A stretch of DNA of 12,206 nucleotides from Bacteroidota bacterium (lineage in GTDB: Bacteria > Bacteroidota > Bacteroidia > Chitinophagales > LD1). The stretch covers positions 1 through 12,206 of the forward strand of contig JAQBNQ010000334.1 in NCBI GenBank assembly GCA_028288545.1. The letters are read 5' to 3'. Both the position numbers and the translations under genes were made by a program. Shown piece after piece: positions 1 through 5,966 of the stretch. Each line of letters starts with the position of its first letter. Position 1 is the stretch's first letter. The notes below the pieces were generated by a model. It worked only from the letters and a program-made list of their open reading frames with translations. It was not told where the DNA came from and made no database searches.

Positions 1-131
1 AGATTGCCGCTTACTGATAATTTACTCCCTGGATTTGGTTCTCCGATTCCTACATTCTGTGCATTCAGTGATGCAACAAATATCAGGGTAATGAAGGTAA
101 ATGCTAATCTGTTGTGTTTAAGTTTGCCCAT
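1..131 (-). CDS. Exported VGIG-repeat surface protein, N-terminal part (runs off left edge)
   Basis: Only the first 43 codons and two bases are in the window. The product begins MGKLKHNRLAFTFITLIFVA and has a basic start, a hydrophobic core and a likely signal peptidase I site after SLNAQ. The mature protein opens with NVGIGEPNPGSKLSVSGN. This NVGIGTxNPxxxLxVxGN pattern is very common at the start of long secreted Bacteroidota proteins, often tail-fibre-like and sometimes ending in an endosialidase-type chaperone domain. That part cannot be seen here. An in-frame ATG at 176 would add 15 residues, but the start at 131 gives a normal signal peptide and is preferred. The gene follows the minus-strand lipoprotein gene and could share its transcript. 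The family is inferred from the N-terminal motif alone; adhesion or structural roles are not shown. Confidence 0.72.
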   Translation of the reverse strand, partial: MGKLKHNRLAFTFITLIFVASLNAQNVGIGEPNPGSKLSVSGN

Positions 132-186
132 TAGGTTTGTTTTAACTAATGGCTTGTTACGCCTGTGTTGCAACATCAGGTTCAGG

Positions 187-204
187 ACATGATTAAAATC
201 ATGT
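187..204. repeat. Short perfect inverted repeat (8-bp arms)
   Basis: ACATGATT and AATCATGT flank two A residues. The repeat lies just upstream of both possible starts of the minus-strand VGIG gene. It could be a regulator site or a weak 5'-UTR hairpin. There is no further support, and an A/T-rich inverted repeat of this size can occur by chance. Confidence 0.3.
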
Positions 205-214
205 GTTTAATTTT

Positions 215-243
215 AGCCATGTCTTTTAAGACAGAATATGGCT
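215..243. repeat. Imperfect inverted repeat between two minus-strand genes
   Basis: AGCCAT (215-220) pairs with ATGGCT (238-243), and GTCTT (221-225) pairs with AAGAC (228-232), leaving a five-base bulge at 233-237. It lies directly downstream of the lipoprotein gene that ends at 255 and upstream of the VGIG gene. Read on the minus strand it is not followed by a clear T run, so it is at most a weak terminator or attenuator. Confidence 0.3.
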
Positions 244-254
244 ACTAAATCCAC

Positions 255-617
255 CTACAGTTTTTCAAGAAAAATGGTGTCATTAGAAGAAAAAGAGCTG
301 AAGGTTTTTATTACTTGCCTGTATCGTTCTTTATTAAAATAGAGTTGAATATCCGGACAACCGAACAAACCACCGGAGATACCTGAATAATTGAATTGAC
401 CGTTTGCGTTGGTCAATGCGCGGGGAATGGAAACGTTATTTGGATCATCAGCTACATATTTACCCAATGAAACATTTTGTATAGGTTGCCCGGTTTGTTT
501 ATCCAAAACCACGCCCGATGCTCTTTGGATACAATCGCAGGAAGAAATTAATGGCAAAGAAATTATAAAAAAATATTTTAATGTTTTTAACTGTCGTTGG
601 ATCATACTTTTTGTCAT
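255..617 (-). CDS. Small lipoprotein with carboxypeptidase regulatory-like (transthyretin-like) domain
   Basis: This 120-residue protein has a lipoprotein signal peptide: a basic N-terminus (MTKSMIQRQLKTLK), a hydrophobic stretch (YFFIISLPLI) and a lipobox ISSC with the lipidated Cys at residue 27. The mature part starts with a beta-sandwich signature of the CarboxypepD_reg-like family, GVVLDKQTGQPIQNVSLG (about residues 35-52), followed by TNANGQFNYSG. This is the usual 'D..TG.PI..V.V ... T...G.F' pattern. These small domains are widespread in Bacteroidota envelope proteins, usually as structural or binding modules without catalysis. An internal ATG at codon 5 is an alternative start. The gene diverges from the exonuclease operon across about 120 bp. 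Its specific role is unknown. Confidence 0.8.
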   Translation of the reverse strand: MTKSMIQRQLKTLKYFFIISLPLISSCDCIQRASGVVLDKQTGQPIQNVSLGKYVADDPNNVSIPRALTNANGQFNYSGISGGLFGCPDIQLYFNKERYRQVIKTFSSFSSNDTIFLEKL

Positions 618-639
618 TGAGTAGATAATGTTGATTCAA

Positions 640-647
640 AAATATAA
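640..647 (-). promoter_or_regulatory. Possible -7 box for the minus-strand lipoprotein gene
   Basis: Read on the minus strand, the sequence TATTTTTG matches the Bacteroidota -7 consensus TAnnTTTG about 22 bases before the ATG at 617. A TTATTG lies 16 bases further upstream, a little close for the -33 element. In such A/T-rich DNA the match could be chance. Confidence 0.3.
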
Positions 648-698
648 TCAAAAATAATTGCAATAACTTATACTTGCAATTCGTTTTATTAAACGTTG

Positions 699-714
699 TT
701 AGGCGTTAGCCTAA
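699..714. repeat. Small hairpin upstream of the exonuclease operon
   Basis: TTAGGC and GCCTAA are perfect six-base arms around a GTTA loop, 25 bases before the exonuclease start codon. It could be an operator or a leader hairpin. No function can be assigned. Confidence 0.35.
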
Positions 715-739
715 AGGCGAGTACATTAATTTAAGGGTG

Positions 740-1258
740 ATGGCATATATAATGGTAGATATAGAAAGCGATGGTCCAATACCCGGGGACTATTCTATGA
801 TCTCGTTTGGAGCGGTTTTGGTAAGCGATAAGCTGGACAAAACCTTCTATGGGAAATTGAAACCTATCTCGGAGAAATTTATACCTGAAGCCCTCGCAGT
901 TTCGGGTCATACCCGGGAGGAAACTTTAGGCTTTGAAGAGCCGAAGCAGGTGATGAGCGATTTTAAGGCCTGGATAAAAGAGGTCTGTACCGCCCGCCCG
1001 ATATTTATAAGTGATAATAACGGATTTGACTGGATGTTTATTTGCTGGTACTTCCATCACTTTATTGACGAAAACCCTTTTGGGTTCAGTTCGCAAAACC
1101 TGGGAAGTTTGTTTAAAGGAATTGAGCGTGATACTTTTAAAACCTTTAAGCATTTGCGCAAAACCAAACACACCCATAACCCGGTTGATGATGCGAGGGG
1201 AAATGCAGAAGCCCTTTTGACCATAAAGGAGCAATACGGACTTAAGATAAAATTTTGA
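740..1258 (+). CDS. DEDDh 3'-5' exoribonuclease-like protein (RNase T / Rv2179c-like)
   Basis: This is a complete, single-domain exonuclease of about 172 residues with no signal peptide, so it should act in the cytoplasm on RNA or DNA 3' ends. All DEDDh catalytic positions are visible. Counting from the GTG at 737, Exo I is VDIE with D8 and E10, Exo II is NNGFDW with D98, and Exo III is HNPVDDA with H147 and D152 (H-x4-D). The opening VDIESDGPIPGDYSMISFG is typical of the compact Rv2179c-like/RNase T-like group, annotated as 3'-5' exoribonuclease. The family normally binds two divalent metals through the acidic residues. GTG (737) and ATG (740) are adjacent possible starts; ATG is preferred. 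It is the first gene of a likely three-gene operon, with the next ATG three bases after its stop. Exact substrate is unknown. Confidence 0.85.
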   Translation: MAYIMVDIESDGPIPGDYSMISFGAVLVSDKLDKTFYGKLKPISEKFIPEALAVSGHTREETLGFEEPKQVMSDFKAWIKEVCTARPIFISDNNGFDWMFICWYFHHFIDENPFGFSSQNLGSLFKGIERDTFKTFKHLRKTKHTHNPVDDARGNAEALLTIKEQYGLKIKF

Positions 1259-1261
1259 AAA

Positions 1262-2353
1262 ATGAGAACGGTTTGGACGATAGTATTATTGGTGATACCC
1301 TTTTTAATGTTTTCGCAATGTTCTATTACTGTTACTGATACTGCCAGGAAGAATGATATTGGATACCTCCAGTTTAAAGGTAGTGGCATTGATACCTTGC
1401 TGCTAAAAAAGCTGAATAAGCAATATGGCTACCAGCAAACTTTGCTGGATACCTATGACGAAGCACCGCATGAGGAACAGGAACTGAGCGTAAAGGAAAA
1501 GACAAGCTTAATCCATCAAATTGCCAGCGGTAAAGTACAGTCTTCGCTTGCGACAATTGATTACCAGGTTGATTATACTAAGAACTGTCTTTTATCATTT
1601 ACCAGGATGGTAGTACCTGAAGGGAAGAAAAGAGTGACCAATAGCCAGGTCTCAGACCTTGGCTATTTTTTTTCCGAAAATTATAATTTAAGAACCGGTA
1701 AGAAGATTAAAGGGTTAAGTAGTTTTTTAACTGCTGAAGGCATTAAGTTTATTCAAACCGCATTGCAGAGAGTAATGTACAAGCGGGCTTTGGAAGCTTA
1801 TAAAGATGGACAACCAAGCACTTGTCGGATAGGTGTTTATACTACTGATGAGTTTAAGACCAAGACGTATATCGTTAGCAACGACCCTGATAACATTGGA
1901 ATTTATGGGTATAAGGACAGCATCTTTTTTTATTTCGGTTTTACTGAGGCAACCGGCTTTAGTGAGGCCCGCATGGCCGGTATGTATTTAGGAAGCAATG
2001 ACCTGGAGCATAAAAGCACTATTTGTGGCGGTCCACGAAGCAATCTTTTTATACCCTGGTATGATCTGATACCTTATTGTATCCAAAGGCCTGATAATAT
2101 CATATTAGAGATCGCTAAAAAATCGGTTGATACTCTTGAAAAAACGGAGTGGACCGTTAAAATGGATATCGTTTCATTGACTGAGTTCCCGGATGCTTCC
2201 AGTGAGAGTGATGCAACTCCTGTAAAGCCCTACTTGATTAGAGGAGATAAAGTAACGGCGCTGGCAAGGGTTGATTATCATTTGAAGGTGAAGTATATTA
2301 CAAAAGATGGGAAAGAATTAAGGGGATGGGTTTTAAAGGATGATCTCGAATAA
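1262..2353 (+). CDS. Exported protein of unknown function with C-terminal SH3-like domain
   Basis: The 363-residue product starts with a signal peptide (hydrophobic residues 5-17, likely cleavage at FSQ|C); the site is not a canonical lipobox. I do not recognise it as a named family. Residues about 112-275 are reminiscent of the DUF3298/RsiV-like fold: an 'NLRTGKKIKGLSSFL' segment followed by a helix, then DSIFFYFGFTEATGF and LFIPWYDLIPYC, echoing the 'tGk.l.l.dLf' and 'f.iPy..L' patterns of that family. This is a weak similarity from memory. The C-terminus (about 321-363: YLIRGDKVTALARVDYHLKV, then GWVLKDDLE) looks like a bacterial SH3-type domain, which often binds cell wall. The start lies three bases after the exonuclease stop, and the end overlaps the next gene by 14 bases, so the operon is tight. 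Confidence 0.75.
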   Translation: MRTVWTIVLLVIPFLMFSQCSITVTDTARKNDIGYLQFKGSGIDTLLLKKLNKQYGYQQTLLDTYDEAPHEEQELSVKEKTSLIHQIASGKVQSSLATIDYQVDYTKNCLLSFTRMVVPEGKKRVTNSQVSDLGYFFSENYNLRTGKKIKGLSSFLTAEGIKFIQTALQRVMYKRALEAYKDGQPSTCRIGVYTTDEFKTKTYIVSNDPDNIGIYGYKDSIFFYFGFTEATGFSEARMAGMYLGSNDLEHKSTICGGPRSNLFIPWYDLIPYCIQRPDNIILEIAKKSVDTLEKTEWTVKMDIVSLTEFPDASSESDATPVKPYLIRGDKVTALARVDYHLKVKYITKDGKELRGWVLKDDLE

Positions 2354-3224
2354 AAGATATGTGATGTTGAGTAGAGAGAAAATTATTGGACTGATGTTAT
2401 TTCTTTTTTCTGTGCTATTTGCATATGCGGCAGACTATCCGGCTGATTCATTGGTCAGCAAATTAGCCGTTACTCATTCTCAAACGCGGGCAGGTAGAAG
2501 CTACCAGATGCCGGCTGAGTTTATCCTTTTTCAAGAATCGAAGCACAAGGACTTTGGGAATTTATATTACAGAGAAAAATTTTATCCAATCGGATGGTCG
2601 AAGGATGGAAAGTGCGCTTATATACGAGAACGCGCTACGGAAGCTGTGGACGGATACTATGTTGATCTTGAAATATTTGATGCCGCAAAAGATACTTTGA
2701 TTTCGGTTTTGAGTCACGAGATAATTGAACCGGATACTTTCCCCGGAAATTTAAAGCAGGCATGGAGTGCTTATAACCGTGAGTTTAACCGGAAGTTAGA
2801 CTCTTTTCATATTATTCAGAGGGTGAGATGGCACCCTACCGAAAGTGATTCGCTTATGGACGGACACTATTATCTTAATAGGTATGGTTGCTTAAACAGT
2901 GAAGATATGGAACGCAAGCTTTCATTTAAACTGTATGACAGCAAATATGATATTGTGAAAAGCGATTACAAAATGAAAACTGACAGCAGTTTCTCTGAGA
3001 CCTTTGTGGACCTTTATACTATTAGTTTAAAAAAAAATGATGTACGAACAAGAGGGTGGACTGAAAAGATGGAGCAGTATAGTGGTATAATGAATGTTGA
3101 ATTGTTACATGTATTTATTGACCCAACAGAGAATTGGGGAATTATTATTTACCGGCAGTTAGAACGCGGATGGGAAGGGCCACCCCATATCAACCAATTC
3201 AAGATGGTAGGTTTTGAATTATAG
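2340..3224 (+). CDS. Exported protein of unknown function
   Basis: The product has up to 294 residues, with a clear signal peptide (hydrophobic residues 15-28, cleavage likely at FAYA|AD). The start at 2340 overlaps the preceding gene by 14 bases. A second start at 2364 (with GTG at 2361), 10 bases past that gene's stop, is preceded by A-rich DNA and gives a classic shorter signal peptide; either is possible. The segment FYPIGWSKDGKCAYI (residues 81-95) resembles a beta-propeller-like blade motif seen in periplasmic proteins of unknown function. No catalytic motif is visible. It is the last gene of the exonuclease operon; no good terminator follows directly on the plus strand. Function is not assigned. 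Confidence 0.72.
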   Translation: MISNKRYVMLSREKIIGLMLFLFSVLFAYAADYPADSLVSKLAVTHSQTRAGRSYQMPAEFILFQESKHKDFGNLYYREKFYPIGWSKDGKCAYIRERATEAVDGYYVDLEIFDAAKDTLISVLSHEIIEPDTFPGNLKQAWSAYNREFNRKLDSFHIIQRVRWHPTESDSLMDGHYYLNRYGCLNSEDMERKLSFKLYDSKYDIVKSDYKMKTDSSFSETFVDLYTISLKKNDVRTRGWTEKMEQYSGIMNVELLHVFIDPTENWGIIIYRQLERGWEGPPHINQFKMVGFEL

Positions 3225-3314
3225 GTTATTCTTATGGTCTTTATTTGACTCGGGATATTCTCTTCGCATATCTGCAATTATCGAGTTGAGTTGTTTGACA
3301 GTTTCGAGGCGTTG
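3219..3314 (-). pseudogene. Possible C-terminal remnant of a lost gene
   Basis: On the minus strand an open stretch of 31 codons, with no start codon at its upstream end and a stop on both sides, reads QRLETVKQLNSIIADMRREY followed by PESNKDHKNNL. Its amphipathic, charged, low-bias composition looks more like a real helical protein end than random A/T-rich translation. It overlaps the last codons of the plus-strand gene. It may be the degraded tail of a gene once located here. The length is too short for certainty and chance cannot be excluded. Confidence 0.25.
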
Positions 3315-3340
3315 TTATAAATGCTTTATGGGTTATGGTA

Positions 3341-3380
3341 CAAAAAACAATCCGCCGGTGGCAGACCACCAGGCGGATTG
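3341..3380 (-). terminator. Strong intrinsic terminator for the vWA gene
   Basis: CAATCCGCC (3348-3356) pairs with GGCGGATTG (3372-3380), and GGTGG (3357-3361) pairs with CCACC (3366-3370). This gives a 14-bp G/C-rich stem with one bulged A (3371) and a CAGA loop. On the minus strand the hairpin is followed by six T residues (the A run at 3342-3347). It begins 25 bases after the vWA stop codon. The plus strand has no T run after it, so it is directional. Confidence 0.9.
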
Positions 3381-3405
3381 ACAGGCCTTGGGTTAGCGAC
3401 CTGAT

Positions 3406-4890
3406 TTATTTTTTCGTTCTGATCAGGTAGTTTGAACTTTTGCTTGCTTTTTGAACGTTCTGTATTTCTAATTCACCTTTTTTATCCATATCTTTTAGCT
3501 GTGTATTATAGTTTATCACCACGGAATCCTGCATCCACATCTCTGTTGTAGGCGCCATCTTACTGCTATTACTTTTAAAATAGTCCTGGGTGACGGCGCC
3601 TAGTTTTTGTGCTTTTTCATAATCGCGGTCATCTACCGCTTTCATCGTTTTTTCCATAAGGTCGTTCGATTCGAACATGGTGCACTGCTGCATTACCTTT
3701 TCGCTAAAGTTGGCCAGGTACATTTTTACATCGGTGATTGGCTTTATCACGTTTAGGTTTTGAACCGAAAGAGGCTTGTTTTTATCGGTGGCGTCTTCAA
3801 ATGTCAATTGCGTGGTTATAGGTAGCTCGGTGCTGGTGCCGGGTTTAATTTTAAACTTTATTAAAATGCCCTTGGTTTCGTTGGCAAATATGTCGTTCAG
3901 CTTTACAGTCATCTCATTTTTATCCATGTCGTAATTTCCGCCGTAAACACGTAAAATGCTTAGGGCTGCAGGTAACTTAAAGGTGAGGGTTGATTTTGTG
4001 GCCATCAGAGTCAATAATCCGCTTATTTCCTTTTCGAAAACTTTGGGTATCATGTCTGGTTCTTTGATGAAGTAGTAATTGCCTCCGCCGTTTTCGGCCA
4101 GTGTGGTCATCAGGTTTTCATTGTAGTCGGTGCCAACACCAAAGGTGCTGACGCTGATACTTTCGGTAGTAAACCATTTTTTGGCGAGGCTTTCTATGGT
4201 AACACCGTTAACGGTCCTTGAGTCAGCAACACCATCACTTAATAATAAAACGCGGTTGACATAACCGCTTTTGTAGGTAGACCTAACCTGGTCAAAACCC
4301 GCCAATAATCCTCCGCCTAAGTTGGTGCTGCCTCCAACCACTATGTTTTTTACAATTTCGTGCAGATATGCTTTGTCGGTAACCGGTGCTGATTTTTGAA
4401 GTACTCCAACACCGCTTTCGAATGTTACTATAGATAGAATATCCTTTCCGTCCAATTTGTCAATCAGAAAATCGGCTGCTTTTTTAACGCTCTCAAGTTT
4501 GGCGCCGCTCATTGAGCCGCTGCGGTCTAATACTATTGATATGTTTAGCGGGGCACGTGCTTTATCGGTGGGTTTATAATCGGCGGCTTTAACTTCGGTA
4601 TATAAAAAGCCTGTGTTATTTACGGTGTCGTTAATGATGTAGTAGTTGTGGCCCAGTTCGCTGGTAAGTGTAAGATGACCAGCCTTGTTAATCATTTGCT
4701 GGCCGTTGTAGGTAGCGCCATCGGGTATTTTGTAGTATTCATCTGCAGTATTAGCCATTGCGGGCGCAGGTGGTTCTATAAATGTTGCCCTTGAGGGTCC
4801 TCTTTTGCTAAAGGAGAATAGCAGGATGCTAAGAAGAAGTAAAAATATGCCGGTGGAAATAAATAGCCTGGAGTTGGATTTTGGTGTCAT
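3406..4890 (-). CDS. Membrane-anchored von Willebrand factor type A domain protein
   Basis: The 494-residue product has one N-terminal hydrophobic segment (residues 9-28, LFISTGIFLLLLSILLFSFS), acting as a membrane anchor or uncleaved signal, so the bulk is periplasmic or otherwise exported. The vWA domain spans about residues 114-290. Its metal-ion-dependent adhesion site is intact: DRSGS (D122, S124, S126), the Thr of GGSTNLGGG (T189) and LLSDG (D219). Such domains bind proteins through a divalent metal. The layout (N-terminal beta region, vWA, then a C-terminal region) resembles the YfbK-type vWA proteins of bacteria, though the distinctive YfbK N-terminal motifs are not evident. The gene diverges from the PagL-like gene over 99 bp and ends at a strong terminator. 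The binding partner is unknown. Confidence 0.85.
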   Translation of the reverse strand: MTPKSNSRLFISTGIFLLLLSILLFSFSKRGPSRATFIEPPAPAMANTADEYYKIPDGATYNGQQMINKAGHLTLTSELGHNYYIINDTVNNTGFLYTEVKAADYKPTDKARAPLNISIVLDRSGSMSGAKLESVKKAADFLIDKLDGKDILSIVTFESGVGVLQKSAPVTDKAYLHEIVKNIVVGGSTNLGGGLLAGFDQVRSTYKSGYVNRVLLLSDGVADSRTVNGVTIESLAKKWFTTESISVSTFGVGTDYNENLMTTLAENGGGNYYFIKEPDMIPKVFEKEISGLLTLMATKSTLTFKLPAALSILRVYGGNYDMDKNEMTVKLNDIFANETKGILIKFKIKPGTSTELPITTQLTFEDATDKNKPLSVQNLNVIKPITDVKMYLANFSEKVMQQCTMFESNDLMEKTMKAVDDRDYEKAQKLGAVTQDYFKSNSSKMAPTTEMWMQDSVVINYNTQLKDMDKKGELEIQNVQKASKSSNYLIRTKK

Positions 4891-4951
4891 GTATATATGG
4901 TTTTTATATAACGACGCCGGGCCTATGCGTTTACATAAACTGTAATAGCCG

Positions 4952-4972
4952 TTAACAAATCATTTAACAAAT
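4952..4972. repeat. Direct repeat TTAACAAAT in a divergent promoter region
   Basis: TTAACAAAT occurs at 4952-4960 and again at 4964-4972, 12 bases apart, in the 99-bp gap between the divergent vWA and PagL-like genes. A regulator could bind it and affect both genes. It is A/T-rich and short, so this is only a suggestion. Confidence 0.3.
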
Positions 4973-4989
4973 GGAATTACATTTACTCT

Positions 4990-5769
4990 ATGCGCCGTTA
5001 TTTAGGGATTTGCATTGTTGCTTTCAGTTCGCTTTGCTTATTTGAAAATGCTGTTGCCCAATCGAAGTTTGGTGAGTGGGCAAAGAACCCATTGGGATTT
5101 CAACCGTTGGGGCTTGAAAGCGGCCATGGTTTTTATTGGGGTACGGCAGCTATTGCAAGTACCTTTTTGCTGGGCGAGATATTTTCGAAAAGGGATACGC
5201 TTACCAAATACCGCATCTCTGTTTTTGAAGAACCGGGGATCTCCATCGGTTATGGCAACAGGAAAGGGATTATTACAACCGTTAATAATTTGGGAATGCA
5301 ATACCGCGTTTTGCGCTGGATGGCCGTGGGAGGAGAAGTTTACAGTTATATATACCAGGGGCCGCTGAATAACACCGTAGGTTTTGGCGCAAGGCCTTTT
5401 GCCCGGTGGTACATTGTGCATAAAAATAGCTGGGACCTGTTTTTTGAATATGGGGCGGGCATTATCTGGAACCTGCAGGAGTTCCCCATTACAAGCGATC
5501 CTGATAACCGGGGCACACACTTCAACTTTACCCCTAAGTATGGCCTTGGAGTTGAGTTTAGAATGCGGGATAAATTATTTATAGAGGTGGGCTTAAGACA
5601 CGTACATGTATCCAATGCCTTTATTTTTGGGCCTGATCGTAACCCTGCCTATGATAGTGATGGTTTTTTTATTGCGGTGAGGTTTGATGATAAATGTCCG
5701 CCGTTGGATAAGTTGTTTGAGAAGAGTAAAATAGCGTGGCATAGGAAAAGGAAGGAATCCCAACTATAG
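4990..5769 (+). CDS. PagL-like lipid A 3-O-deacylase / acyloxyacyl hydrolase (outer membrane)
   Basis: The 259-residue product has a signal peptide ending at about residue 24 (ENAVAQ) and then alternating hydrophobic/polar strands typical of a small outer-membrane beta-barrel. Near the C-terminus is RHVHVSNA (H206-x-S208-N209), matching the HxSNA motif that carries the catalytic His and Ser of PagL, which removes the 3-O-linked acyl chain of lipid A. In Pseudomonas PagL a Glu about 12 residues further on completes the active site; here residues around 220-224 (AYDSD) offer Asp only (D222 or D224). The C-terminal FFIAVRFD is like a last barrel strand, but a charged tail follows (residues 235-259). 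The family call rests on the motif, length and topology. Activity on lipid A is inferred. Confidence 0.7.
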   Translation: MRRYLGICIVAFSSLCLFENAVAQSKFGEWAKNPLGFQPLGLESGHGFYWGTAAIASTFLLGEIFSKRDTLTKYRISVFEEPGISIGYGNRKGIITTVNNLGMQYRVLRWMAVGGEVYSYIYQGPLNNTVGFGARPFARWYIVHKNSWDLFFEYGAGIIWNLQEFPITSDPDNRGTHFNFTPKYGLGVEFRMRDKLFIEVGLRHVHVSNAFIFGPDRNPAYDSDGFFIAVRFDDKCPPLDKLFEKSKIAWHRKRKESQL

Positions 5770-5827
5770 GTCATCCATTTGTGTTACCGAACGTTTGGAA
5801 GCGAGTATTTCAGCCCGTCCAATCTCC

Positions 5828-5845
5828 ACAAAAAAATATTTTTGT
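5828..5845. repeat. A/T-rich inverted repeat downstream of the PagL-like gene
   Basis: ACAAAAA and TTTTTGT form seven-base arms around AATA. It lies about 60 bases after the PagL-like stop and about 120 before the alpha-2-macroglobulin start. It could act as a weak terminator or regulator site; no G/C stem supports a strong terminator. Confidence 0.25.
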
Positions 5846-5913
5846 CAACACACATAATAAAACATACCATCTAAGCGTATATTAGTCTGAGATTAAATGA
5901 TTGCATGATTTTT

Positions 5914-5921
5914 TACATTTG
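5914..5921 (+). promoter_or_regulatory. -7 promoter box of the alpha-2-macroglobulin gene
   Basis: TACATTTG matches the Bacteroidota -7 consensus TAnnTTTG exactly and lies 45 bases before the ATG at 5967, giving a plausible start of transcription near 5927 and a leader of about 40 bases. No clear TTG -33 element is found at the usual 17-23 base distance; a TTG sits only 10 bases upstream. The gene therefore probably has its own, possibly activator-dependent, promoter. Confidence 0.5.
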
Positions 5922-5966
5922 AATCATGTATACCTTTTAGTCAAAAATCCTGCCACCACACCAACC

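Noticed and set aside
4..192. Plus-strand open frame at the left edge
   Set aside because: The opposite strand encodes a clear signal peptide and the NVGIG motif, so the plus-strand frame is a shadow.
698..714. GTTAGGC next to GCCTAA, resembling part of an integron attC site (R' site GTTRRRY)
   Set aside because: I found no matching RYYYAAC site at a suitable distance upstream and no second pair of arms; a small hairpin is the simpler reading.
4978..4985. TACATTTA, close to a -7 box, before the PagL-like gene
   Set aside because: It is only four bases from the start codon and would require a leaderless transcript; no -33 element is seen.
5038..5520. 160-codon open frame on the minus strand inside the PagL-like gene
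   Set aside because: It lies within a gene with a clear signal peptide and HxSNA motif, has no recognisable motif and reads as low-complexity shadow translation.
5901..5966. Upstream in-frame TTG start extending the alpha-2-macroglobulin by 22 residues
   Set aside because: It would place the TACATTTG promoter box inside the gene and hide the lipoprotein signal; the ATG at 5967 gives a normal lipobox.
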